Shown here: positions 21,001-31,515 of the stretch, piece by piece | Numbering within the stretch: the first letter of the stretch is position 1 | Layout: each line of letters opens with the position of its first letter | NCBI GenBank assembly: GCA_012845835.1 | Contig: JABAKD010000020.1 | Location: 15,660,306 to 15,724,305 of the forward strand | DNA: 64,000 nucleotides | Direction of reading: 5' to 3' | Source of the DNA: Undaria pinnatifida | Lineage: Eukaryota > Sar > Phaeophyceae > Laminariales > Alariaceae | Position numbers and translations under genes: made by a program | Notes under the pieces: model-generated | What the model was told of the DNA's origin: nothing | The model's input: only the letters and a program-made list of their open reading frames with translations | The model's database searches: none

Positions 21001-24000
21001 TTGAAGCCCCCCCAGTCAGACAGCAACAGGTCCCTGGCGCTTTAGGGAGAAGGGTAGGGATGCACACTGCACACTCCGCCGATAGAGGACGCATCGTTTG
21101 TGCCGCGGCCGTTTGTGAGGAGCGCGGTGTTGAGATATAGGCAGTGTTGTAGAACGTTCGCTTGTGAGAGGTGAAAGAGAAGCCGAACACTGGCCCCAGG
21201 GCACCCCGTGAGTAACGATATCGTTGGTTCACCCGCCGCCGCTAAACCTGCAACCCTGCAAAGGTGAAGGCCGCCACTGGCGACGGAGGGAAGTACCTAC
21301 TGAAGATGGACAACGAGGGACGCATGACGCACCTCTTTTGGATGACGGCATCGCAGGTTAGGGGACCCGTGGGATGGGAGGGAAGACTTGTCTCAGCGCA
21401 GTTCAAAAGATGGAAGTAGCTGTGGCAACGAGGGACAGGTGATAGATGTAGCCGTCGGCAGACGTGTTTACCCACGGACAGAATATTCCCCCCCCCACGA
21501 GAGTTGCGAAGCTGCACTACACTAGGTGAACATCTGCTGATAGCAATGGCGTGCAGTAGACCTTCCATGATCATGCAATACTCCAGGGTCCGCCTCTCTT
21601 CCTTTCTACCATCCCTTTGGCGGCTGCAGGTGGCACTCCCCATAAAGTATGGCCACGTCCTTCTCTACGACGACACCGCGGTGAAAAACATGTACAGGCT
21701 GCCGGTGGGCATCGGCGTAGTGATTGGCGGAGAGTACTTCACGCGCGTCGTCTTTCAGATGATTGCGTCGGACACCCAGACGACGACGTTCGAGTGGATG
21801 ATGAATGCGTGGAAGGAGACGCGGGGCGGGCAGGGGCCGGACGTGTTCATCCAAGACGCCGACGCTGCATGTACCTTAGCAGCGCAGAGCCGGTTTCCTG
21901 GGGCGACGATGCTCAGGTGCCAATGGCACCTGTACAAGAACGTCAGGAAGAAGCTCGGCCCCATCTTGGGGCAAGCGTATCAAGTGAGTTCGCATTTCCC
22001 TGTGTGCAGATGCGACTCGGCTTGGGTTGTTGGGTTGTTGGGGCAGACGGGGAGGTGGCGTTCCGGTACAAAACCTTTATCGTATGTTTGGCGCTTCGCG
22101 CTTCGCGTCGCGTTGCAATACCCTCGCCGAAAGCACCGGCGACGATATTTGCCGTTCGTACCAGTGCCTTAAAGTGTCGAATAAGTCGTAACGGCTGGCC
22201 TCGGGGACTGTTATCCCCAACGAACTTCCGAACAAGCTATAACCATCCGGCCCACCGCGTGGTCACCACGGACAAGCTGCAACCGCCTCCGTTATACGCT
22301 CGCCGAACATCCTCGCGTACTTGCAGCGGCTATTGTTGTTTGAGTTCAGTGTTTTCACCCGCCTACACCCAACCTATGACAACACGAAAGCGCTTGGAGA
22401 GGGACTGCTTTGGACTGAACATTCCCCCGCCACCACGCGCCCGCCGCTTCGGCCATCGTCGCTGTCTGTAACCCCACCCACTACACTCATAGGCTTTCTT
22501 CGGAGACTTCCTGAAGATGCGCGGCCGGCTGTCGGAGTCCGGGTTTGAGGAATCGTTCAAAGAGCTGGTCGACAAATACCCGAAGGCGGAGGAGTACTTG
22601 CGGCACACTCTCTACAAGGACCGTCATCGCTGGACAGCTGCTTTCTCTGTGCTGAAGTTCAGTATTTCGTCCTTCACCTCCAGCCGAGTCGAAGGTGGGC
22701 CCTTGCGTGGTCAGCATGTATCGGAGTATGCGTTGTGCTTCGGTGTTCGTCGGGGCGACCACGGCCATGTGTCCACTGCTGCATGTTGCGTGCTTGTATA
22801 CTTTTGCAGCGCCCACACTAGGAATAGCGCCGCTGGCGACCCATTTCCTCAATTCCTTTTTGCTCTGCCCTTTGGAAAGTGTGGTAGACGTCCATCGAAG
22901 TCTGTCCTATGTACTTTCTCCACTTCATGAAATGTTGTGACAGCCCACCGAACCATGTTCGGCACGCCTGCCAGCCGCGGCAGGTATCAACAAAATCATG
23001 AAGAAAGTCTGCGGCGCGATGACTTCTTTGCAAGGGGTCTTTGAGTTCTTCGAGGGAACACTCGAGGCTCAAGAAGATCGGGCGAAAATTCGCAGCGCTC
23101 GGCTCGCCCTTCCAGCTGTTGAGCTTCAGGACATTGGCGGGGTGTGGTTTGGGGAGAGGTTCATGGCCCCCATCCGTTACGGGCTTGGGCAGTGGCCGCT
23201 TAGGTTCATGACCCAAGAGATGGACGCCGCCGCCATTTTTTGTGGTGGTAACAAAGTGCTTGAGGGGGCGGAACGTTTCTCAGCACTAGGGAAACTAGAG
23301 TTCCTGGGCGACTTGATGGTAAGCGTCGAGACGGTCGCCGTCGTCGTTGAGAGCCGGCAGGGCCGAGAGATGCAGTACATAGTGTGCAGTATGGAGGATG
23401 GCAGTCACGTCTGCTCGTGCCGTACGCTGCAAGAGCTCGGTCTATGTTGTCGGCACTTTTGGCAGGCCATGCGTTTGACCCCGAAGTTCAAATTCCATGT
23501 AGGCATACACAACAGGCATTGGCTAACAGAGAATGGCCTGAGGGAACTAGAGGCTTGGCCACCAGAGTGCAAACCGCAATGGATGGTAGCGCGAAACCAC
23601 GCCGGCGCGTCCGACGAAAACCAAGTACGCGCTCCCACCGTAGCGATGGTTGACACTTGGCAAGCAATCCCAGCAATCCCGGAGAACGCCACCATAGAGT
23701 GTACTCTGCAGAGGAGGGATGCGCAGACTGGGCAAAGTAGCCAGGAACGCCGGCTCCTGTACGTTGAGATGTTGAAGAGGACCAGTGCGGCCGTGAGCTC
23801 TGGGGTGCAGCTGGTCCCCCCTGACACTCTGCGTGCCATCGTACAGACTTTCGAGAGTAGCCTCAACGCCGCGGCAAGGATTTCTTCGGGAGAGGGGGCT
23901 GTGGTTGGCAACCCACAAGCTGTGCGCCAACCAGCCGCTAGAAGTCAAGGTAGTAGGCAGCGGTCTAGCATCGAATCCGGCGGGGCACTGCTTAGGGGAC

Positions 24001-24017
24001 GCGCGCAAGGCCATTGA
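18089..24017 (+). CDS. MULE transposase, nine exons, FAR1-type zinc finger + DDE + SWIM
   Basis: Exons 18089-18535, 19511-19754, 20112-20167, 20403-20571, 20771-20916, 21264-21356, 21630-21983, 22493-22694 and 22984-24017 join with matching phases into 914 codons plus stop. All donors are GT except a GC donor at 20572. Exon 1 is acidic and Pro/Ser-rich. Exons 2-4 form a FAR1/WRKY-GCM1-like zinc finger: Cys in LACKHAMP, Cys in RTARTGCEVK, His pair in KLDHNHPV. Exon 6 has the MULE domain start (DNEGRMTHLFWM). Exon 7 has the catalytic region: DD in LLYDDT, Asp in VFIQDADAAC, and the RCQWHLYKN block. The last exon has a SWIM zinc finger (CSCRTLQELGLCCRH) and a polar tail. No internal stop was seen, so the gene may be active. 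The first exon and its join to exon 2 are the least certain part. Confidence 0.85.
19250..19325 (+). other. tRNA-Glu-like remnant within intron 1 of the transposase
   Basis: GTGTGGTTATGATCC resembles a tRNA D-arm, CTCTCAC resembles a Glu (CTC) anticodon loop, and GAGGGGTTCGATTCCCC forms a T-arm. The anticodon stem and the acceptor stem do not pair, so this is a tRNA-derived relic or SINE head and not a working tRNA gene. Confidence 0.4.
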
Positions 24018-24613
24018 AAACGTTGGTGAGGTTGCCGGTTTCCTGTTCTTTCCTGTTCAGACGTGTTCGTGCACGACCACGAGGGAAGTTAAACGAAGTT
24101 GGAGGCCGATGGCATCGTGCTGCTCAGCGGATTTCGCGTTTGGTGTTGGTCGCCCCCCCCCCCCTGTGGATCTACATCCAAGGTGATGGACTGCCACATA
24201 GCGTGTTTGGGTGGATGATTTCATGTCATCGACGTCCTCAAGCGGTGTGGGGGTCATTGGATGTGATTGGATGGTGATTTTCCACCGGTGGTAAACGGGG
24301 TGTGTGATGAAGGGGGTACGAGTTGAAAGCCAGCAGACCGTTCGAAATTACCACGTTAATAAGGAGCGCCATTTAGCATTTCGGGTGATTGGTGTTGAGG
24401 TGTTGTGCTCGAGGGCACGTCTGCCGCACATCGCAAGCGCAACGAGAGGACTCGAGAACCTCATCTCCTCGAGGAACCCAGCACCTTGACGGTCCCTCCC
24501 TCCGAACATCTAGCCTTACGCATGGATCGCCATGCACGCGTGCGTTTTCACGTCTCTTTTCACGTCTCTTGGGCCCCATCTTGCCTCAACGACGATCACA
24601 ACGCAGCAGGTTT
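24018..24613. other. Non-coding spacer inside the MULE
   Basis: Lies between the end of the transposase gene and the end of the opposing ankyrin-like unit. It has a C run at about 24153-24164. No recognised coding signal. Confidence 0.3.
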
Positions 24614-25966
24614 TCAATCTAAAAATACCTGAAGCCACTCGACCTTGAAACAGCAGCGCAAACCTTTGCGCGGCACGACAAGTACGGATTTATAATGCCA
24701 CTCGCAAGGCAGAAGATCAGCAAGATACCGTTCCATACCCTCGTCACACCTCGCTGCCTGTTCAACTTGCACCTGGCAGGCAAAACCTCTCCCCATCAAC
24801 GCCGCAATGACATGCGAACGTCTCTCCTTCGCAGCGGCTTCCATCCACCTCTCGTCATATTCTCACCCGTTATCGAGGCACCACAAAACTAAATCGACAT
24901 GCCCGGCGCCAGCGGCGTCGGCGGGTACACGCGACCAGCCGTCTACCGAAGCGCAATACAGGCAGAAGCCCCGGGAAACTAAGGGAAAGTTTGTTTTGCA
25001 CCACCGCAACATTCCCAAATGCCCGAGTCTGGCTACCATGACCAGGACGCCGTCCGGGACAAGTTGCTGGCTGCCCGTTTCAGCGCGCATGTGAGGAGGT
25101 ACTCCTGACCACCACCAAGTCAACAGTTGGGCCACCGCGCTAAACCGGCCATGTTCGACCGCTGTCCAGAACGTGTCCAAGAACAACCCTTCATATCGCC
25201 CACACATGATCATATCCTCCAGGCATAGCAGCATCTCCATGTCGCCATCTTCCGCAAACTCCAGAACTTGGTCGCGCATCCATCCCCCGCTTTCCCCGGC
25301 AGCCCCCACAAAATGCGAAAGAGACCGCACCATTTCCAAATCTCTGCTTGCTATCGCCTCTTTAAGAGGAGGGGTCACAATAGCCTCGGCCTCTACGCGC
25401 TGCTCGTCCAGAACAAATCCATTTTAGGAATGACGTAGGTCAGAGATGTCGCAGCAGTCTAGCATGGCCGCACTACCCGACTCAACGGCGACTTCTAAGG
25501 CCTTCAATCCCATCTGGTCCTTATAGCAGCCGGCAACGATCAAGAACTTCAGAACGTGAATGTGCCCGGCCTCCGCAGCAGCTGAAACACTCCATCGCCC
25601 CACTCGCCCACGTCACGTCCGTCTTTCAGTACTTCCGATTCCAGCAACAGATAGATTCAGTACTTCGATATTCCCCTCTCCTGCGGCACATTTCAGTGCT
25701 CCGTTGCCCGGCTTCCAACCTAAGCCCAACGCCTCCATCGTGCGAGGAACCGACGTCACGATAGCGGAGCTCGCGGTTTCCCGTGGTATCCCTTCGAAAA
25801 ATGTGTTTCGCCACCGCATTGAAACCCTCCCTACAAATATTGTTGTTGTTGTTCTCACATTAACTCGCATAATCACGTCCGTGGTCACAGGACAGGCTCC
25901 AGTCACTCTGGAGCTGAGGAATACCCCAGGGAAAAACACACACACAGCCCAAGGTGGTACACGCAT
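24614..25966 (-). pseudogene. Ankyrin-repeat-like gene, broken, carried inside the MULE
   Basis: On the - strand several ankyrin-type helices can be read: GNGALKCAAGEGNIEVLNL (about 25700), AAAEAGHIHVLKFLIVAG (about 25555), LKALEVAVESGSAAML (about 25480), LKEAIASRDLEMVRSLSHF, QVLEFAEDGDMEMLLCLED, LVMVARLGHLGMLRWC and AGAGHVDLVLWCLDNG. The longest intact piece is 25378-24863. A frameshift lies near 25620, a TAA near 25425, and a TGA at 24865-24863 after which the same frame continues to 24614. Degenerate ankyrin proteins of this kind are common in brown algae. Position and orientation suggest host sequence captured by the element, or the decayed second gene of the element. Confidence 0.6.
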
Positions 25967-26478
25967 ATATCACAGCTGACGCAATTCATGCCTCCACCAG
26001 AAACATATAAAAGTGAAATCGGGAGTCAGTCTACGATGTGCCAGGTCCAGGCCGGTGCATAACAAATATATACGCTTGCAGCTGCCGCCCGCCCACGAAG
26101 GCAATGATCTCCGCACGCAAGCACCTGAAAACAAAAATACAGTTCCAACATGGGCCAATATCATGGGTGGAAACACGGCGGGCGGGTCGTGTGGATGAAT
26201 TTGCCATGATGCCTCTATATCCAACAGGTTTTGCGAGAGGAAGGACTTAGCAGAGATTTAATATTTGCTACACAAAACGAACGTACCAGGCCTCATCACT
26301 TTTGTACAATGTAGAGTCCATACACATGATGACAAGATCTGCTTTTCCAATTTTAACTTTTCTTCAGCCCACATGATCCCACAGCAACAAGGCGTCATCC
26401 CATCGGCGACACAGCAGTCTCAGTTCACGGAGTGCACGTCGTCGAACGTGTTCTCACAGGACACACTTCTATCCTCAC

Positions 26479-26637
26479 CTGTTCCTCTGCGGCCTCTCCT
26501 GCTGTCGCTCCTGCGGTTGCTCGTGCCGCCTCCCGATGATTCGGCCGTTGGTGCTCCTGCTGGTGCTCGGATCGCACGTCGGTGTCAGCGCTTGCACTAC
26601 GAGCCACCCTCGCGATGGCAACAGCCATCAGAGGCAT
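26479..26637 (-). CDS. Putative first exon of the second MULE transcription unit
   Basis: An ATG at 26637, 36 bp inside the right TIR, opens a 53-codon frame (MPLMAVAIARVARSASADT, then an Ala/Glu/Gln-rich stretch) ending at a GTGAGG donor in phase 0. Its position mirrors the transposase ATG at the left TIR. It could splice to the ankyrin-like region downstream; no joined frame was proven. Confidence 0.35.
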
Positions 26638-26672
26638 GCCTGCTGTGTTTCGTCTGATTTGCGCGTGCTGCT

Positions 26673-26857
26673 TGACCCTTGTGGCGGTGTGGGGGCTGTG
26701 ATGCGTGCGGTAATCGTGCCTTGGTACTCACGCTGTGTTTCTGATTTGAAAAAGGGTTTCTGGGTGTGTGGTTCAGGTTTCTGGATGTGTGGTTCAGGAG
26801 GCGTTTTGGAGTCGTGCACTTTTTTTTTGCACGATCGTCGTGCAAAAAGGGGTTGCC
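26673..26857 (-). repeat. Right TIR of the MULE
   Basis: Inverted copy of 17905-18089 with one difference. It ends GGGGTTGCC. Probably carries a promoter for the inward - strand unit. Confidence 0.95.
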
Positions 26858-27620
26858 CTCCTTGGAGGTTGGCACATATTAATAGTCACTATCTCTCGAG
26901 TGGTTGTGCTCCTCGCGCCGCATCTGGAGGTAGTCGCACTATACAAGACCAACAGAGAAGGCCCATACTGCCGTCTGCCTCATTTCTCGGATCCGCGCGG
27001 ACGTAATTAAAATCCAAATGATAATTGTGCGGAAACTAGACTAAAAAGGTTGACCGACAGAAGCTACTACAAGTAGAGGCCCTTCTATACTCGAGATTCA
27101 CCATATACGTATTACCCCCTCAGTAAACCTGACACATATAGAGACTAGTCTATATATCCAACTGTGTCAGGAACCCCGACAAGATTGTGCCAACTTTACC
27201 TCCCGACTCCATTTCAGTATTGGACGCAGTAGTATGCAATGATCGCATTGATCGCGTCGTTTCGTATGGGGGTTTTCTAAGTGTGCGAGCTTTTCGATTT
27301 CGTGACACTCGAAAAAAATCCGTTCTATCATAGATTTCGGGATGAAGATTAGACTCGAACCCTTGACCTCACTCTCCAAAACTACCCTGGTCACCTCATG
27401 ATTCGCATTGTGAGGAAGATGGGCAAAAAAACAATCGTCGATCGGCAGAAAGTATTACGAATGGGCCTTTCTGTTTTCGAGGTTAACCGCATAGTGTTTC
27501 TTCTCGCTCTGCTGCCGTTGTAAACATTGCTGTGGTGCTGCATAACACATGGTCCTTCACGCTCAGTACTAGTGGCAGTCACGGTACAGTCTCCAGTACT
27601 ACTTGTTTTTGTGTGGAACT
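26858..27620. other. No recognisable gene; tRNA-promoter-like stretch on the - strand
   Basis: Nothing coding is supported. Around 27338-27400 the - strand reads GGTGACCAGGGTAG, then GGGTTCGAGTCTAATC, like A and B boxes of a tRNA-derived sequence, without a foldable acceptor stem. Confidence 0.25.
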
Positions 27621-27624
27621 CCAT

Positions 27625-27850
27625 AAAAGAATCCGTGGAAGCTTCCACCGCTTCCATGTAAGCTTGTCTGACTTCCATGCACGCTTCCACGAAATTCATG
27701 GAAGCTCCCGTGGAAGCTTCCATGGAAGCTTTACGGAAGCAATGAAAGCCTCCATAGATAAAAGCTTTCACGGGAGCAATGAAAGCTTCCGTGAAAGCTT
27801 TCAAGGAAGACATGGAAGCATCCACGGCAAAATAATCCGGAAGCTACCAT
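27625..27850. repeat. Cluster of palindromic GGAAGCTTCC-type repeats
   Basis: More than a dozen variants of GAAGCTTCC / GGAAGC / AAGCTTTC occur within 225 bp, several as exact palindromes (GTGGAAGCTTCCA). Reading through them gives a Phe/His/Ser-rich frame on the + strand (from 27532) and Ala/Ser/Phe-rich frames on the - strand; I regard these as products of the repeat. Confidence 0.7.
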
Positions 27851-28518
27851 GAACAATACAAGCACCCCAGGCAGAGAGAGACCACTGGGGCAGCAGAGAG
27901 AGCCACGGGCGTATGTATTCCATCTTCGGAGAAGCTTCACCCGACGAGTACTGTTAGAGTCGGCCAAGGTAAGGTTTTGCCCGAGGCCACAATTCTACCA
28001 GTCAGCAGTGCACTGACAGGCTGCCGGCTGCTGCGATGCATCTGGCACCAGTTTTCCCAGCCAAGGACGGTGCTTCTGCGTTATTATTATGTGTATGTTG
28101 GTGCGCCTCTGTATGTACCAGGAAATTATTTGTGTGCGTGACGCGCATGCTGTCACAAAATAAGCGTTGTACAGGAGAGGCACCGCAACAGCAAGCAGTA
28201 CAGCTGCAGGAGCCGTGTTTCCAAGTATGTCTTGTTTTGGTGCCTATAATCACGGTATATTTGTGTGTGGTTGGCGGGCAGAGGGAGATTGAGCCATGAC
28301 AGGAACCGTTTTGCGTCCAACGCAACAATAAAACACACACGGGCAGGCCTAATGCCAGGTACACAAACCACGCAGCAGTAGCAAAAGGAAGCAGCTCTTT
28401 TTTTCCACGTTGCGTGACAGTTTTGTATTCGATAGGAACAGCCCTAGTCGTACATGTCATTGGGAAGGCTGTGTGACGCCCCTTATCGACTCGTGACGCC
28501 CTCAGAATATCAAGTAAG
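27851..28518. other. No recognisable gene
   Basis: Only short unsupported frames. A CGACTCGTGACGCC-type block lies just before the TRIM-like element. Confidence 0.3.
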
Positions 28519-28895
28519 TGTTATAAAACTTAGATTGGGTCAGTCATAGGTTAATCTTTTGCAAGTGGTCAAACGGACTAACGCCCCACTATTTCCTCAA
28601 CAAATGGCGTCGACGACAGGACCATGGATTGTTTTTGTCGTGGGTTCAAATCCCACTATCCACAATCATATACGTTTTCAGACCTTCCCCATGTCGAACT
28701 TGGAAAATAATCTCCCCGGTGTACCCAGGAAATGAAACCGCTTCGTGGATATTCACAGGTCCGCCCGTATGTCCGGCCGACCTGCTATCCCGCCGTTTCA
28801 GGGGGGAAGAGTGTTACAAGGCTTAGTTTGGGTAAGCTACAGGTTAACCTTTTCCAAGTGGTCAAACGGACTAATACCCCACTAATACCTCAACA
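28519..28895 (+). mobile_element. TRIM-like miniature LTR retrotransposon, 377 bp
   Basis: Two 84-bp direct repeats (28519-28602 and 28812-28895) start TGTTA and end CTCAACA, giving the TG...CA ends of LTRs; they share AAGTGGTCAAACGGACTAA. Three bases after the first repeat comes TGGCGTCGACGACAGG, a candidate tRNA primer-binding site beginning TGG. Directly before the second repeat is a polypurine tract AGGGGGGAAGAG. The 209-bp interior has no coding capacity but contains a perfect tRNA-type T-arm, GTGGGTTCAAATCCCAC (about 28641-28657). No target duplication is visible (GTAAG versus ACATT), so the copy may be old. Confidence 0.6.
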
Positions 28896-29290
28896 ACATT
28901 AACCCCATCCCGAAGCGGAAGCTTGAAATAAGTATGAAATCTTCACGTTCATTTCCGATATCGAAGTCTCACCAATAAACATGACCCGTAATTACATACT
29001 GTAGTACCTGGTACGAGGGTAGCGTGAGCTCGTCGAACTAAGGTGCCAAAGAAGGGATATCCGGTTTTTCCCCTATCCTCTGTTGGCTATTTTCCGTGTT
29101 GAATCGCGTGGCGTCTCTTCAGTGGAGGTTGTTTTTGTTGCTGTCTCACTCCGAGCCAGTCGGTAGAAGCCACCCCAACACCGAAACAAAGTGCAAACAT
29201 ACACACGCCAACTTGAGAAAATCTTGAAGGGTTGAACCTTCCTTCCCTTATCGAAGGTTGATACCTGGTAACCAGGACTGAGCCCTATAC
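28896..29290. other. No recognisable gene
   Basis: Nothing supported between the TRIM-like element and the tandem repeat. Confidence 0.3.
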
Positions 29291-29291
29291 T

Positions 29292-30345
29292 ACCTTCATC
29301 GAGGCATCTCGAAGAACCTTAGTCGTTCCCCTCGGGGAATGCCACCCCCACCCCCCGCCGGCAGTGCAATCCACTTGTTCGACAACGACACCATAGACGT
29401 CCACCTCTGGTGCATCGCCACAAAGCCAGCATCCAGCCATACAATTTACCATGTCTTACAATCGTGCAACGGCCAGCTTACACAAATAAATGCACAAAAA
29501 AGTAAACGAAGGGCACAAAGACGCAATGCACAAATACAGGATAAGAACTAGATTTGATTCCATTCCTGCCTACATCGAGGCATCTCGAAGAACGTTACAC
29601 GTTCCTCTCGGGTAATGCCACCCCCACCCCCCGATCGCAGTACAATCCACTACTCCGACAACGACACCACAGACGCCCATCTTTGGGGCATCGCCCCAAA
29701 GCCAGCATCCAGCCGTACAGGTTACCATGTTTTACAATCGAGCAATGGCCAGCTTACACAAATGCACAAATGTACACAAATTCGCAAAAACGCAACGCAC
29801 AAAAAAACAGGATTGGGCCCTTTTGTGGCAACATCCAGGCATCCCGAAGAACCATGCTCGTTCCTCATGGGTAATACCATCGTGGGCAACCCCCCGGTCG
29901 CGATAAAATCCACTGGTCCGGCAAGGACACCATAGATAGGCGCCCCCTTCTGGTGCACCGCCCCAAAGCCAGCATCCAACCATACATTTTGACATGTCTT
30001 ATAATCGTGCAACGGCCAGCTAACACAAGTTCACAAATAAATACACAACAAGCACAAATACATAGTCAATGCACAAATATAGGAGAAAAGCCAGGATTAA
30101 GGCCCTTTCTGCCAACATCGACGCATCTCGAAGAACCTTGCTCTTTTGTCTCCGGGAACGCCATCCCCACCCCCGCTGGCAGTGCAATCCACTAGTCTGA
30201 CAACGACACCATACACGCCCCTCCTGGTGCATCGCGACAAAGCCAGCATCCGGCCATACAAGTTACCGTGTTTGACAAGCGAGCAATGGTCTGCTTACAC
30301 AAATGCCCCAAAAAGTACGCAGAAGCATAAATAATGCATACAAAT
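29292..30345. repeat. Four-copy tandem repeat, unit 260-285 bp
   Basis: Units start at 29297, 29573, 29832 and 30116 with CATCGAGGCATCTCGAAGAAC (or close variants), continue through a CCACCCCC block, CACCATAGACG and AAGCCAGCATCCAGCC, and end in an A/C-rich ACACAAAT(A/G)CACAAA tail. The units are clearly related but diverged. Frames of 60-106 codons on the + strand follow the repeat period and look incidental. Confidence 0.85.
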
Positions 30346-31515
30346 ACAGCAGAGGTTCCACCGGGGACCTACCAATTTGATACGAGATTTCGAGTTTGAG
30401 TCGTTGACTTTGACGCCGAGCGTTGAAGAACCACGATTCACAATTATCTCTCCCCACGCGCTCCCCTCCCCGGCGGTCGTCCAAACGCAAACCCTGCCTC
30501 AAAGTTCAACCAATCCTTTATAGCCGCAATCGACTGGTGAGGTTATTCATCCTTACACATACGAAAAAATCCTTGGACATAGGAGTCGCTCATGCACCCC
30601 ACCACCTTACGCTGGTCTCTGAAAACGACGAATTGAGCTGTTTTTCATCATGTGCATTGCAGCTTCATCTACAGCTAGCTGTAGCACATTGGCAAACCTG
30701 CCGCAATTTTTTGCAGAGCATCGATGACGGGAATCCCGACGGCGCTGAGCTACCTAATCGACGGACACCAGCAGGCCAAGCTGGCGAAGAGGGTGTCCGT
30801 AGACGTTCGACTAGTCGTCCGCACATGAAGCAAAAAGCACGATAAACCTGGGACGTTATGCGAACCTAGATGGTTGCAATCGGCTAGTAACGCTCCGTTT
30901 CGATACCTTACTAAGATCGCATTCACTGTGTGTATCTATATTGCTGCTGCGTCCCTACGTACCTTCGAAGCACAAGGAGGTGTCAAAATCTGTGGTGATC
31001 TCAGCAATAAAAACCAAGTCTAGAATGATTTATTACAATCTTAACGTTCAACAAGGCGCCATAAATTCACCTCGGAATCCGACGACACCAAAAGTTTGGA
31101 TGGCAATCAAACGTGGGGAGAACACGAAAACCTAAGGATGCTAAGATACATCAGATGACTTGGAAACGCGCGAAAGCTAAGCCTTAAAACCAAAGCCATC
31201 CGAACAGGGCGGAAACAAACACACACTCTATAGTCACTGACAAAATTTTGCCAGCTATACAGAAACTCAAAACGCAGGGAGAACTTCAAACGCCAGCTAT
31301 GCGGGTTCATCGGAACTATTCAACTCGACCTCCTTCTGAATACGTTAGCCCCCAAACACCCCGAGTGTCCACTAAACTTGCCGTAATTTGCCTTGACTGG
31401 GAGTAAATCAAACCAATCTACAACGAGGTATCGGTAGACCTTAGTATGGAACGCCTGCTCCTACATCCTCCACAGCGCCTTACTGCTTGGCATGTCTCTT
31501 TCAACACCGGTAACA
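30346..31515. other. No recognisable gene
   Basis: A 140-codon + frame (30423-30845) has no recognised domain. This is the 3' flank of the large - strand gene. Confidence 0.3.

Larger units (their letters stand above)
17905..26857 (+). mobile_element. Autonomous-looking Mutator-like element (MULE), 8.95 kb
   Basis: Bounded by 185-bp inverted repeats (17905-18089 and 26673-26857) that start GGCAACCCCTTTTTGCACG and differ at one position. The + strand carries a spliceable nine-exon transposase gene whose ATG lies at the inner border of the left TIR. From the right TIR a second transcription unit runs inward on the - strand and contains an ankyrin-like pseudogene. Two convergent genes driven from opposite TIRs is the layout of maize MuDR. 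The flanks (CTACGTT on the left, CTCCTTGG on the right) do not form an obvious 9-bp target duplication. Confidence 0.9.

Noticed and set aside
28555-28670. tRNA-Leu/Ser-like gene with T-arm GTGGGTTCAAATCCCAC
   Set aside because: The acceptor stem has no 5' partner, and the segment lies inside the TRIM-like element with direct repeats on both sides.
29339-30334. Series of Pro/Ser/Ala-rich + frames
   Set aside because: They follow the 260-285-bp tandem repeat and shift frame between units.
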